Shown: positions 1 to 7,074 of the stretch, one piece after another
Layout: each line of letters opens with the position of its first letter
Position numbering within the stretch: the stretch's first letter is position 1
DNA from: Pleurocapsa sp. MO_226.B13
Lineage (GTDB): Bacteria > Cyanobacteriota > Cyanobacteriia > Cyanobacteriales > Xenococcaceae
Direction: 5' to 3'
Length of the DNA: 7,326 nucleotides
Assembly (NCBI GenBank): GCA_030064795.1
Contig: JASJEI010000406.1
Coordinates: 1 to 7,326, forward strand
The notes under the pieces: model-generated
The model's input: the letters and a program-made list of their open reading frames with translations, nothing else
Told to the model about the DNA's origin: nothing
Database searches by the model: none
Position numbers and translations under genes: made by a program

Positions 1-109
1 CTATAGCCTTTCTCAAATAGGTGAGGTACAAAATTTTCCGAACTCCGAACTCTGAACTCCGAACTTATCCTAAGCAGGGTGTATCTCATTAATACGAGAA
101 ATGCTATAT
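1..109. repeat. Imperfect 30-bp inverted repeat enclosing a heptamer array
   Basis: The reverse complement of 1-30 matches 80-109 at 22 of 30 positions without gaps. Shared blocks are TGTA, CTCA, GAGAAA and GCTATA. The two arms face each other across about 49 nt that contain the tandem heptamers at 38-65. This could be two opposed copies of a dispersed cyanobacterial repeat, the ends of a small MITE-like element, or a long imperfect hairpin in RNA. The left arm begins at the window edge, so the element may extend further left. The pairing is seen directly; its nature is inferred. Confidence 0.6.
38..65. repeat. Short tandem heptamer repeat, 4 x CCGAACT
   Basis: Four contiguous 7-bp units occupy 38-44, 45-51, 52-58 and 59-65. 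Three are CCGAACT and the third is CTGAACT. Heptameric short tandemly repeated repetitive (STRR) sequences are well known in intergenic DNA of many cyanobacteria, and this array fits that class. It ends 90 nt before the epimerase start and lies between the arms of an inverted repeat. No function can be assigned from the sequence. Confidence 0.85.
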
Positions 110-155
110 ATCTAATATTTGAGTAATAAACGTTATTTTTTAGACTATAAAAAAA

Positions 156-1181
156 ATGAAAGTTTTAGTAACTGGTGTAGCTGGTTTTATTGGCTATCAC
201 TTAGCCCAAAGATTGCTCTCAGACGGAGAACAAGTCTACGGTATTGATAATCTCAACGATTATTACGATGTTTCGCTCAAAAAAGCTCGTTTAGAACAAT
301 TAATTTCGCAATCTGGTTTTAATTTTCAGTATTTGGATATCAGCGATCGCGCCTCTATTGCCGAACTATTTCAAAACCAAGGCTTCGATCGAGTTGTGCA
401 TTTAGCAGCGCAAGCTGGAGTTCGTTATTCTCTACAAAATCCCCATGCTTATGTAGATAGCAATTTAATTGGTTTTACCAATATTTTAGAAGGTTGTCGT
501 CACTCGCAAATTCAACATTTGGTTTTTGCCTCTTCTAGTTCAGTTTATGGTGCTAATACCAAAGTTCCTTTTGCTGTAGAAGATAATGTCGATCGCCCGA
601 TTTCTCTGTACGCCGCTACAAAGAAAGCTAACGAACTGATGGCCTATTCCTACAGTCATTTATACAATCTTCCCACAACTGGCTTGCGTTTTTTTACAGT
701 TTACGGTCCTTGGGGACGACCAGATATGGCATATTTCAAGTTTGTCAAAGCGATCGCCGAAGATAAACCCATAGATATTTATAATTTCGGTAAAATGCAA
801 CGTGATTTTACTTATATTGATGATGTTATTGAAGGAGTAGTGCGAGTAATGCATAAAACTCCCCAGGGTTTGGATCGTCAGCCCCCTTATAAACTCTACA
901 ACATCGGAAATAATTCTCCAGTAGAATTACTTGAATTTATTAAGACGATCGAGCGATTGATGGGTAAATCTACACGGAAAAACTTATTACACATGCAACC
1001 AGGTGATGTTTTATCTACTTACGCAGATGTAGATGAATTAATCAAAGACGTGGGCTTTAAACCTACTACCCCAATCGATCGAGGTATCGAGAAATTCATT
1101 CTCTGGTATCGAGAATATTTCACTCACTCTCACTTGAAAAACAAGACAGGTAAAAATGGAATCATCTACTCTAGCTGCTAG
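156..1181 (+). CDS. NAD-dependent epimerase, UDP-glucuronate 4-epimerase-like (extended SDR)
   Basis: This 341-residue cytoplasmic enzyme probably interconverts UDP-glucuronate and UDP-galacturonate, supplying sugar donors for surface polysaccharide. The N-terminal Rossmann fold has the dinucleotide motif GVAGFIG (residues 7-13). The active site shows SSSSVYG (126-132) and the catalytic YxxxK as Y152-AATK156. The segment TVYGPWGRPDMA (181-192) is characteristic of the UDP-glucuronate 4-epimerase branch rather than plain GalE. NLNDYYDVSLK near residues 32-42 supports the same branch. Its length is close to the usual 330-340, with a short polar tail of about 15 residues after the conserved end. 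The ATG at 156 places the nucleotide-binding strand right at the N-terminus, as is normal. It follows an A-rich run and has no evident Shine-Dalgarno. The last 26 nt overlap the next gene, suggesting one transcript. The exact substrate is not proven; related UDP-sugar epimerases share most motifs. Confidence 0.93.
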   Translation: MKVLVTGVAGFIGYHLAQRLLSDGEQVYGIDNLNDYYDVSLKKARLEQLISQSGFNFQYLDISDRASIAELFQNQGFDRVVHLAAQAGVRYSLQNPHAYVDSNLIGFTNILEGCRHSQIQHLVFASSSSVYGANTKVPFAVEDNVDRPISLYAATKKANELMAYSYSHLYNLPTTGLRFFTVYGPWGRPDMAYFKFVKAIAEDKPIDIYNFGKMQRDFTYIDDVIEGVVRVMHKTPQGLDRQPPYKLYNIGNNSPVELLEFIKTIERLMGKSTRKNLLHMQPGDVLSTYADVDELIKDVGFKPTTPIDRGIEKFILWYREYFTHSHLKNKTGKNGIIYSSC

Positions 1182-2178
1182 AAATATTAATCCCACAAAA
1201 GCGGTTGATGAAAAGTGGTCAACTGATACTAGACCAGCAATATCAGTAGTTGTACCAATTCACAATGAAGTAGAAAGTCTACTTCAACTCATTGATGCGA
1301 TCGCGACGACATTGAAAGCCAACCAACTCAACTACGAAATTATTTGCGTAGATGATGGTTCGCAGGATGGCTCTACTAAACTACTCAAACAACAAGCTCG
1401 AATCCGCACTGACTTACAAGCCATCATTCTCCGTCGCAATTACGGTCAAACTGCTGCAATGGCTGCTGGATTCAAATATGCCCAAGGTCAAGTGATTGTT
1501 ACATTAGATGGCGATTTACAGAACGATCCTGCTGACATTCCTTTACTAATAGCTAAATTAGAAGAAGGTTATGATTTGGTTAGTGGTTGGCGTAAAAATA
1601 GACAAGATGCTGCTTTAACTAGATTATTACCCTCGAAAATTGCTAACTGGCTTATTGGTAAAGTTACTGGGGTAAAAATACATGACTATGGTTGTTCTTT
1701 AAAAGCATATAGAACTGAGGTAGTTGCTGATATGAACCTCTATGGTGAATTACATCGTTTTTTACCTGCTTTAGCTTTTATTGAAGGAGCAAGAATTGCC
1801 GAGTTACCGGTACGACACCATCCTCGTCGTTACGGCATAAGTAAATATGGATTGGGAAGAACTGTTCGTGTTGTGATGGATTTGTTTACCATCTTTTTTA
1901 TGAAAAAATTCTTAACTAGACCTATGCATGTTTTTGGTTGCTGGGGCCTAGTTTCTATGATTTTGGGAACTTTAATGGGTCTTTATTTATCATCTCTAAA
2001 ATTATTCTTCAATCAAACTATTGGCGATCGCCCTTTACTTATTTTATCTGTATTGTTGATATTAACAGGAGTCCAGCTATTTAGTTTTGGTTTGCTGGCA
2101 GAATTATTAATGCGTACTTACCATGAATCTCAGAAACGACCGATTTATCGGGTGCGAGAGATAGTAAGACAAGGATAA
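1156..2178 (+). CDS. Family 2 glycosyltransferase with two C-terminal TM helices (polyprenyl-phosphate sugar synthase type)
   Basis: This 340-residue protein has a GT-A catalytic domain at about residues 28-235 and a membrane anchor. Visible motifs are SVVVPIHNE (30-38), VDDGS (65-69), the metal-binding DGD at 118-120 in DGDLQNDP, RFLP (201-204) and RRYGISKY (224-231). Two hydrophobic helices follow at about 258-280 and 292-318, then a basic cytoplasmic tail (QKRPIYRVREI). This is the layout of the DPM1/GtrB/ArnC-like group, which transfers a sugar from a nucleotide donor to polyprenyl phosphate on the cytoplasmic face of the membrane. The ATG at 1156 is preceded by a weak AGG at 1148-1150. 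The gene lies in the +1 frame relative to the epimerase and overlaps it by 26 nt, which points to translational coupling. The first 25 or so residues are polar and not conserved-looking. The transferred sugar cannot be told from sequence. Confidence 0.92.
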   Translation: MESSTLAARNINPTKAVDEKWSTDTRPAISVVVPIHNEVESLLQLIDAIATTLKANQLNYEIICVDDGSQDGSTKLLKQQARIRTDLQAIILRRNYGQTAAMAAGFKYAQGQVIVTLDGDLQNDPADIPLLIAKLEEGYDLVSGWRKNRQDAALTRLLPSKIANWLIGKVTGVKIHDYGCSLKAYRTEVVADMNLYGELHRFLPALAFIEGARIAELPVRHHPRRYGISKYGLGRTVRVVMDLFTIFFMKKFLTRPMHVFGCWGLVSMILGTLMGLYLSSLKLFFNQTIGDRPLLILSVLLILTGVQLFSFGLLAELLMRTYHESQKRPIYRVREIVRQG

Positions 2179-2184
2179 GTTAAA

Positions 2185-2219
2185 AGCTTTAAGTATTAAG
2201 GCAATACTTAAGTAAAGCT
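2185..2219. other. AT-rich hairpin after the GT2 gene
   Basis: AGCTTTAAGTATT (2185-2197) pairs with AATACTT (2203-2209) and AAAGCT (2214-2219), leaving a 5-nt loop and a 4-nt bulge (AAGT, 2210-2213). That gives 13 base pairs starting 7 nt after the stop codon. The stem is AT-rich and no T tract follows it directly, so it is not a convincing intrinsic terminator on the + strand. It could protect or process the mRNA 3' end of the epimerase-GT2 pair, or be chance in AT-rich DNA. Confidence 0.4.
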
Positions 2220-2309
2220 ATGATTTATGGCTCTTAAATTCGTTTAATAACTCTACAATTAGCTGCTTATTTTTTTGTTTACGAATTTGCTCTCAAACTG
2301 GTATGAATA

Positions 2310-2603
2310 ATGAATAAATTTCAATCAAGTGACAATTCAATTTCTGAGGTTGAGGCTATTTACAAAATAGTTCTTCGTAATCTACAACCTCATAATTATG
2401 CTCAATTATTTCCAGAGGATCGGCCAATAATACTTCAAGAAGCAAAAACTTTGCTTTTATGTTCTGAACTCTCGAATCATCAAAAAAGGCTTCTCTTTGA
2501 TTCACTGAAGTCACTTAAGATCGAAGATTATCCAATTTCAGTCAAGATAGCTGATGAATTTCAAACAGAAAAAAACAATTTTAATAATTTTAAAGCTTGT
2601 TAG
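2310..2603 (+). CDS. Small hypothetical protein, 97 residues
   Basis: I do not recognise this protein. It is soluble-looking, charged and probably mostly helical, with no signal peptide or membrane segment. It is acidic in the first half (SEVEAIY, PEDRP) and has a leucine-rich middle (EAKTLLLCSEL, residues about 44-54). Support for it being real is the open frame filling most of the gap between two same-strand genes and a plausible amino-acid composition. Against it are the absence of a known domain, no Shine-Dalgarno, and a 50-nt overlap with the next gene. The start at 2310 sits in a duplicated ATGAATA (2303-2309 and 2310-2316); the earlier ATG at 2303 is in another frame and stops after four codons. 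The overlap suggests translational coupling to the membrane protein downstream. An A7 tract at 2569-2575 lies where the frames overlap. Confidence 0.5.
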   Translation: MNKFQSSDNSISEVEAIYKIVLRNLQPHNYAQLFPEDRPIILQEAKTLLLCSELSNHQKRLLFDSLKSLKIEDYPISVKIADEFQTEKNNFNNFKAC

Positions 2604-3531
2604 TTCCATAGCATTGATATTATGGGTGATTCGGAAAACACAGCTATCAGAAGTTATTCAAGCACTCAAAGAAGCTAATATTTACTTTTTATTAGGTGCA
2701 TTTGTTTTATATTCTGGAAGTTATTATTTAAGAACCTATCGCTGGCAAATTTTACTTAAAACCAAAGGAATTAAGGCTTCTAATATCTATCTATATCAAT
2801 CTTATATAGTTGGTATTTTTTTTAGTAACTTTCTTCCGTCAATAGTGGGCGGAGATGCCGTCAGAATATACGATATTTGGCGTTTAGAACCAAATAAATC
2901 AATCTCTGTCAGCACTGTTATAGTCGATCGCATTTTAGGGCTGCTAGTTTTAATAGCATTTGCTGGTGGAGTATTATTATTTACTCCTCAAGTAAGTAGT
3001 TTGCTCAATCCATATTATTCCTATCTATGGCTTTTGTTAGGAATTGTGATTGTTGCAGTAGTCTTTAAAAAAACTTTTTCACCTCTACGTAGACTTTCTT
3101 ATGTTCTCCATAAAATAGAATTGCCTTGGTGGCAAAAGATAAAAACCAAAATCACCAATGTTTTAGAAGCTTTTATATCTTTTAGCAATCACAAATTTTC
3201 TCTAATAAAAGCATTGGCATGGTCTATTCTAGTTCAAATTGCTGTAATTGCTCATTATTATTTAATTGCTAAAGCACTTAATTTTCCAACTTCTTTTGCT
3301 ATTTTCTTTTTAGTCGTGCCTATTGCTACGGTGATTATGATGCTGCCAATTTCAATTAATGGTATTGGTTTACGAGAAAATGCTTTTATATTTTTGCTGG
3401 GTATTTTAAGTCCAGGGACTTCCAGACCAGATACTATTGCTTTTTCTTGGTTAGCTTATGGAATCATCGTGATTCTAGGTTTAATTGGGGGTATTGTACA
3501 TATGCTGAGAAAATATAGTCATTCTACTTGA
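2554..3531 (+). CDS. Flippase-like integral membrane protein, LPG synthase TM / UPF0104 family
   Basis: This 325-residue inner-membrane protein has about seven or eight hydrophobic helices, roughly at residues 8-25, 43-60, 78-98, 122-143, 155-171, 220-240, 245-266 and 295-315. Family marks are LRTYRW (59-64), NFLPSIVGGDAVR (92-104), VDRILGL (124-130) and LPISINGIGLRENAF (264-278). The family covers the membrane domain of lysylphosphatidylglycerol synthase (MprF) and many stand-alone members beside glycosyltransferases, where a lipid or polyprenyl-phosphate-sugar flipping role is often proposed. Here the soluble MprF aminoacyl-transfer domain is absent, so lipid lysinylation is unlikely. The ATG at 2554 gives the typical start, a few lysines and then the first helix, and overlaps the preceding small gene by 50 nt. 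Neighbouring GT2 and GT39 genes fit a role in moving a lipid-linked sugar. That role is inference. Confidence 0.87.
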   Translation: MNFKQKKTILIILKLVSSIALILWVIRKTQLSEVIQALKEANIYFLLGAFVLYSGSYYLRTYRWQILLKTKGIKASNIYLYQSYIVGIFFSNFLPSIVGGDAVRIYDIWRLEPNKSISVSTVIVDRILGLLVLIAFAGGVLLFTPQVSSLLNPYYSYLWLLLGIVIVAVVFKKTFSPLRRLSYVLHKIELPWWQKIKTKITNVLEAFISFSNHKFSLIKALAWSILVQIAVIAHYYLIAKALNFPTSFAIFFLVVPIATVIMMLPISINGIGLRENAFIFLLGILSPGTSRPDTIAFSWLAYGIIVILGLIGGIVHMLRKYSHST

Positions 3532-3573
3532 TATACAGGCAAAAAATAATAAAAATCATACTCTTGTTTATAT

Positions 3574-3615
3574 ACTTATACAATTGCTGCCACTACTTAT
3601 ACAATTGCTGCCACT
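3574..3615. repeat. Perfect 21-bp tandem duplication
   Basis: Positions 3574-3594 and 3595-3615 are identical 21-bp units, each starting ACTTATACAATTG and ending CTGCCACT. They lie in the 156-nt gap between the flippase-like gene and the GT39 gene, and the second copy runs into a T7 tract (3615-3621). The identity suggests a recent duplication. Each unit holds the palindrome CAATTG. I see no convincing promoter, terminator hairpin or coding frame with a start codon using it, so any regulatory role is open. Confidence 0.9.
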
Positions 3616-3687
3616 TTTTTTATTTTTCTCTGTAGCTCATATTATTATTTCCCTACTTTTTTAATACCGAATTTTCTCGTTAGATAC

Positions 3688-5226
3688 ATGAAAATCAAAA
3701 CATCTATAACCTTCTTAAATCAAAATAAAGTCATTAATTTAAATCAAGTAAGACAGTGGATTCCAATTACCTTAATCCTGCTTTTGGCAGCTATGTTGTA
3801 TTTCTATCAACTCGGCACGGAAAGCCTCTGGATTGATGAAATCTTTAGTATTAGGGATGCTCAAAAAAATATATTCAATCTTGGTTTAAATCGTCCTCTT
3901 TATTTCATATTCCTGCATTTCTGGATGCGATTTGGTTCTAGTGAAGCTTGGTTAAGGGGATTATCGGTTATTTTTGGGTTGGTGAGTGTCTGGCTAATTT
4001 ATCAGCTAGGAGTTCGTCTTTCTAACCGAGCAACAGGTCTAGTTGCAGCTTTGTTGCTTACTCTTTCTCCTTTAGTAATAAATCATACTCAAGAAGTGCG
4101 TATGTATGTACTCAGTATGTGCTTAGGATTAGGAGGCACTTTAGTACTAACTGATGTTTTAGATCAGTTTACGATATCCTCTTTAGCTAAGTGTCTAATT
4201 TTGAGGTTTATGGCAATTTTAACGACACCTATCAATATTCTGTTATTCTTGCCAGATTTAGTTTTGCTGGGAATTAAATTCCGTCACAAGAAAAAGTATT
4301 TATTTAAGATAGCTAAAAAATGGCGGTGGTTAATAATTGCTTTTACAGTTTTATTGCTTTTATCTTTGATAGATATAGTACCTCCATTGCTAGATTTTTT
4401 GGGAGATCGCCAACAGGTTATTGCCCCTCCAGGATTTCCTGCTTTTGTTGGTGCGCTAACCAGATTTACCGTTTGGCCTTTAAAATCACCTTTTGCTGGT
4501 TTAGAGTCTATATATGAAAAATTTTTTAATATCTATGCAGTAATTTTGTTGGGTTTATTAGGATTATCCTTATATACTACAAAAAAATCGGGTTCGGTTA
4601 AGTTATGGTGGTCAGCAGCTTGGTCATTTTTACCTTTAACCGTTTTGTTTATTTTTTGTCAAACTTACTCTGGTTTGTGGGGTGTTAATCGCTACTTGTT
4701 ATTTACCGCTCCTTATATACTAATACTCTTAGCAGCAGGTTGGTTAAGACTGTGGCAGTGGCAAAGGGCTATGGCGATTATAGTAATGATGCTATACTTC
4801 TTTGCAGTTGGAGGAGCTTTATTCAACTATTACACAGTACAAAACCGTCAAGATTGGCGCGGAGTCGCTCAAGTAATCGAATTTAATGAAAGGTCGGGAG
4901 ACCAGATAGCTGTATTCTCAGAGAGTAATATGCCAGCTGTTGAATATTACTATCGAGGAACTGCACCCATACAAGCTATTAAAATCCCTAAAAAATTTGA
5001 AGAATCGCAACTCAAACAAGCTCTTGTGCGTTTATCATCAGCTCATTCTCGTTTCTGGCTAGTTTGTCGTTTCTATAACTTTAGTATCTACTCTCAACAG
5101 AAGGAATTATTCAAAACAGTTCTTGAAAAGAAATTTTACATCGAGAAACATCAAAAATTCGCTGGTGATTTAGAATTATTTTTAATCTCAGATAGACATA
5201 GTTCTTCCAAAAGCAGGAACAATTAG
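3688..5226 (+). CDS. Family 39 / PMT-like membrane glycosyltransferase
   Basis: This 512-residue protein is a multi-spanning GT-C enzyme expected to move a sugar from a polyprenyl-phosphate donor to an acceptor on the periplasmic side. After the first helix (about 25-42) comes ESLWIDEIFSI, whose D50-E51 pair matches the acidic catalytic loop of the family. HTQEVRMY (133-140) corresponds to the usual SQEARMY motif. NRYLLFTAPYILILLAA (334-350) matches the conserved RY-plus-helix region. Roughly ten or eleven helices extend to about residue 380. A soluble C-terminal domain then begins with RQDWRGVAQVI (387-397), common in bacterial GT39 members. The ATG at 3688 gives a 22-residue polar leader before the first helix and has no clear Shine-Dalgarno. 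The next gene starts 38 nt downstream, probably in the same transcript. Whether the acceptor is a polysaccharide, lipid or protein cannot be told. Confidence 0.88.
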   Translation: MKIKTSITFLNQNKVINLNQVRQWIPITLILLLAAMLYFYQLGTESLWIDEIFSIRDAQKNIFNLGLNRPLYFIFLHFWMRFGSSEAWLRGLSVIFGLVSVWLIYQLGVRLSNRATGLVAALLLTLSPLVINHTQEVRMYVLSMCLGLGGTLVLTDVLDQFTISSLAKCLILRFMAILTTPINILLFLPDLVLLGIKFRHKKKYLFKIAKKWRWLIIAFTVLLLLSLIDIVPPLLDFLGDRQQVIAPPGFPAFVGALTRFTVWPLKSPFAGLESIYEKFFNIYAVILLGLLGLSLYTTKKSGSVKLWWSAAWSFLPLTVLFIFCQTYSGLWGVNRYLLFTAPYILILLAAGWLRLWQWQRAMAIIVMMLYFFAVGGALFNYYTVQNRQDWRGVAQVIEFNERSGDQIAVFSESNMPAVEYYYRGTAPIQAIKIPKKFEESQLKQALVRLSSAHSRFWLVCRFYNFSIYSQQKELFKTVLEKKFYIEKHQKFAGDLELFLISDRHSSSKSRNN

Positions 5227-5264
5227 CTAATTCACCAATACCTTTACTAGCATGCATATTAATC

Positions 5265-7067
5265 ATGATTCAAACTGTCAAAAGACTTCTTTACATCATC
5301 CCAGCTAGCAACAAAAGCTTGGGGGGAATGATATTTTTATTTCTGTTTTCTTCTGGACTAGAAGTAATTGGGATTGGAGCAATAGCTCCTTTCATTAATT
5401 TAGCAGTAAAACCAGAATTGATTTATCAATACTCTTTTTTAGAAAAACTATTTAATATCTCTGGTATTAGTGATGAGAGTCGATTTATTGCTTTTTTAGG
5501 CTTAGTTGTAATCTTATTATTCTGCGCCAAGGTTTTTGTTGCTTGGTTTACCCAGGTGTGCATTTATAATTTTAGTTGTCGGCAACAGAAGCTTTTGATT
5601 AATAAGCTTTTAGATAGATACTTATCTGCTCCTTATACTTATTATTTAGAGAAAAATAGTACTTATATTATTGATAATATTATTGAAGTTGCTAATAAAT
5701 TTAATTTTATAGTTCAACCTTTATTTGTATCCATTGCTAATGTTTGTATAACTATTTCTTTGTTTGCTCTTTTATTGTACACCAGCGGCATAGTAATGTT
5801 TATTTTACTGGTTATACTGTTGCCAGTTATCGTGCTAATTAATTCATTTAAACGAAAGTTAAGGTCTTGGGGAAAGCAAAATCGCCAGAGTAAAGGTCAA
5901 TTAATAAAAACTATCAATCATAGTTTTGGAGGAATCAAAGAAACGAAAGTCATTGGTTGTGAGAACTATTTTAAAAATCAAGTTTTGCTACATACTCAGG
6001 AACTAGAAACATCCTTAAGCACTGCTTTTGGATTTAGTATTATGCCTCGCTTTTTAATTGAGGCAGTTATGTTAATATCTACTATTAGCGTAATTTCTTA
6101 TTTTTTGTTTGTAGGTAATGACATTAATGAATTACAATCAGTTCTAGGAGTATATGCTTTAGCTTCCATTAGATTTTTGCCCGCTCTTAGCCAGGCAATT
6201 GGGGGAGTCAATTCTGTAAGAAATAATAGTTATACTATCGATCAAATTTATTTGGATTTGAGAGAGTTAAAGCGAGAAAGCAAGCATAAAATTCGACAAG
6301 AATTACTTATACATGAAGATAAGAAAAGCAATTATTCAAAGTCAACAAAAAAATTAAGTTTTCAAGAACATCTTAGTTTGGAGAATATATCATATCAATA
6401 TCCCAATCAACTTGATTATGCAATTAAAGATTTATCGTTGACTATCAAGAAAGGCGATTCTATTGCTTTTATTGGTAAATCGGGTGCAGGCAAAACTACT
6501 TTAGTTGATATTATTTTAGGGTTATTAATTCCCCAACAGGGGGATATTAAAGTTGATGGTAGATCTATTTATGACGAGCTACGAGCTTGGCAGAATTTAG
6601 TAGGCTATATTCCTCAATCTATCTTTTTAGCTGACGATACAGTAAAGAGAAATATTGCTTTTGGCGTACCAGATGAATTAGTTGATATTGATAGATTATA
6701 CAAAGCTATTGAAGCTGCTCAGCTATCAGAAGTGGTGAATGATTTACCCAATGCTGTTGATACTAGGGTAGGAGAAAGAGGGATTCTTTTGTCAGGTGGG
6801 CAACGTCAGAGAGTTGGCATTGCAAGAGCTTTATATCATGAACGAGAGATTTTGATATTAGATGAGGCTACTGCTGCTTTAGATAATGAGACGGAGAATT
6901 TAGTAACTAATTCTATAAATGCTTTAACTGGTAAGAAAACTTTAATAACTATTGCTCATCGACTGACTACAGTGGAAAAATGCGATCGCGTTTATTTGCT
7001 GGAGAAAGGGCGGGTAGTTAAATCGGGTAGTTATCAAGAAGTTGTATTAGAAACATTAGGCACTTAG
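5265..7067 (+). CDS. ABC exporter with fused permease and ATPase domains, PglK/MsbA-like
   Basis: This 600-residue half-transporter should act as a homodimer in the inner membrane. The permease part (about 20-315) has hydrophobic segments near 22-46, 73-97, 153-195, 260-283 and 290-312; its start, with SSGLEVIGIGAIAPFINL (29-46), resembles PglK, the lipid-linked oligosaccharide flippase. A charged linker (about 330-368) leads to the ATPase domain. Its motifs are complete: Walker A GKSGAGKTT (404-412), Q-loop Q451 in YIPQSIF, signature LSGGQ (509-513), Walker B ILILDE (529-534), D-loop AALD (537-540) and switch histidine H565. It should therefore be active. Beside GT2, GT39 and flippase-like genes the likely cargo is a lipid-linked glycan, but lipid A-type or peptide cargo cannot be excluded. 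It begins 38 nt after the GT39 gene with no clear Shine-Dalgarno, and no strong terminator follows. Confidence 0.92.
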   Translation: MIQTVKRLLYIIPASNKSLGGMIFLFLFSSGLEVIGIGAIAPFINLAVKPELIYQYSFLEKLFNISGISDESRFIAFLGLVVILLFCAKVFVAWFTQVCIYNFSCRQQKLLINKLLDRYLSAPYTYYLEKNSTYIIDNIIEVANKFNFIVQPLFVSIANVCITISLFALLLYTSGIVMFILLVILLPVIVLINSFKRKLRSWGKQNRQSKGQLIKTINHSFGGIKETKVIGCENYFKNQVLLHTQELETSLSTAFGFSIMPRFLIEAVMLISTISVISYFLFVGNDINELQSVLGVYALASIRFLPALSQAIGGVNSVRNNSYTIDQIYLDLRELKRESKHKIRQELLIHEDKKSNYSKSTKKLSFQEHLSLENISYQYPNQLDYAIKDLSLTIKKGDSIAFIGKSGAGKTTLVDIILGLLIPQQGDIKVDGRSIYDELRAWQNLVGYIPQSIFLADDTVKRNIAFGVPDELVDIDRLYKAIEAAQLSEVVNDLPNAVDTRVGERGILLSGGQRQRVGIARALYHEREILILDEATAALDNETENLVTNSINALTGKKTLITIAHRLTTVEKCDRVYLLEKGRVVKSGSYQEVVLETLGT

Positions 7068-7074
7068 AGATTAG

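Noticed and set aside
119..146. Possible promoter TTGAGT (119-124), 16-nt spacer, TAGACT (141-146) before the epimerase
   Set aside because: Only 4/6 matches in each box, in very AT-rich DNA, and it would leave almost no leader before the ATG at 156.
660..854. 64-codon open frame on the minus strand
   Set aside because: It lies wholly inside the strongly supported epimerase gene over its TVYGPWGRPDMA region and has no recognisable motif; antisense shadow.
2236..2288. 8-bp inverted repeat AAATTCGT / ACGAATTT in the gap before the small gene
   Set aside because: Loop of 37 nt and short AT-rich arms; expected by chance at this composition.
3532..3666. Hydrophobic reading frame across the 21-bp repeats (LIQLLPL repeated) ending in a stop near 3662
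   Set aside because: No ATG, GTG or TTG start after the preceding in-frame stop; composition simply reflects T-rich non-coding DNA.
4320..4517. 65-codon + strand frame inside the GT39 gene
   Set aside because: Out-of-frame shadow of a well-supported membrane protein, with cysteine/phenylalanine-rich composition unlike a real protein.
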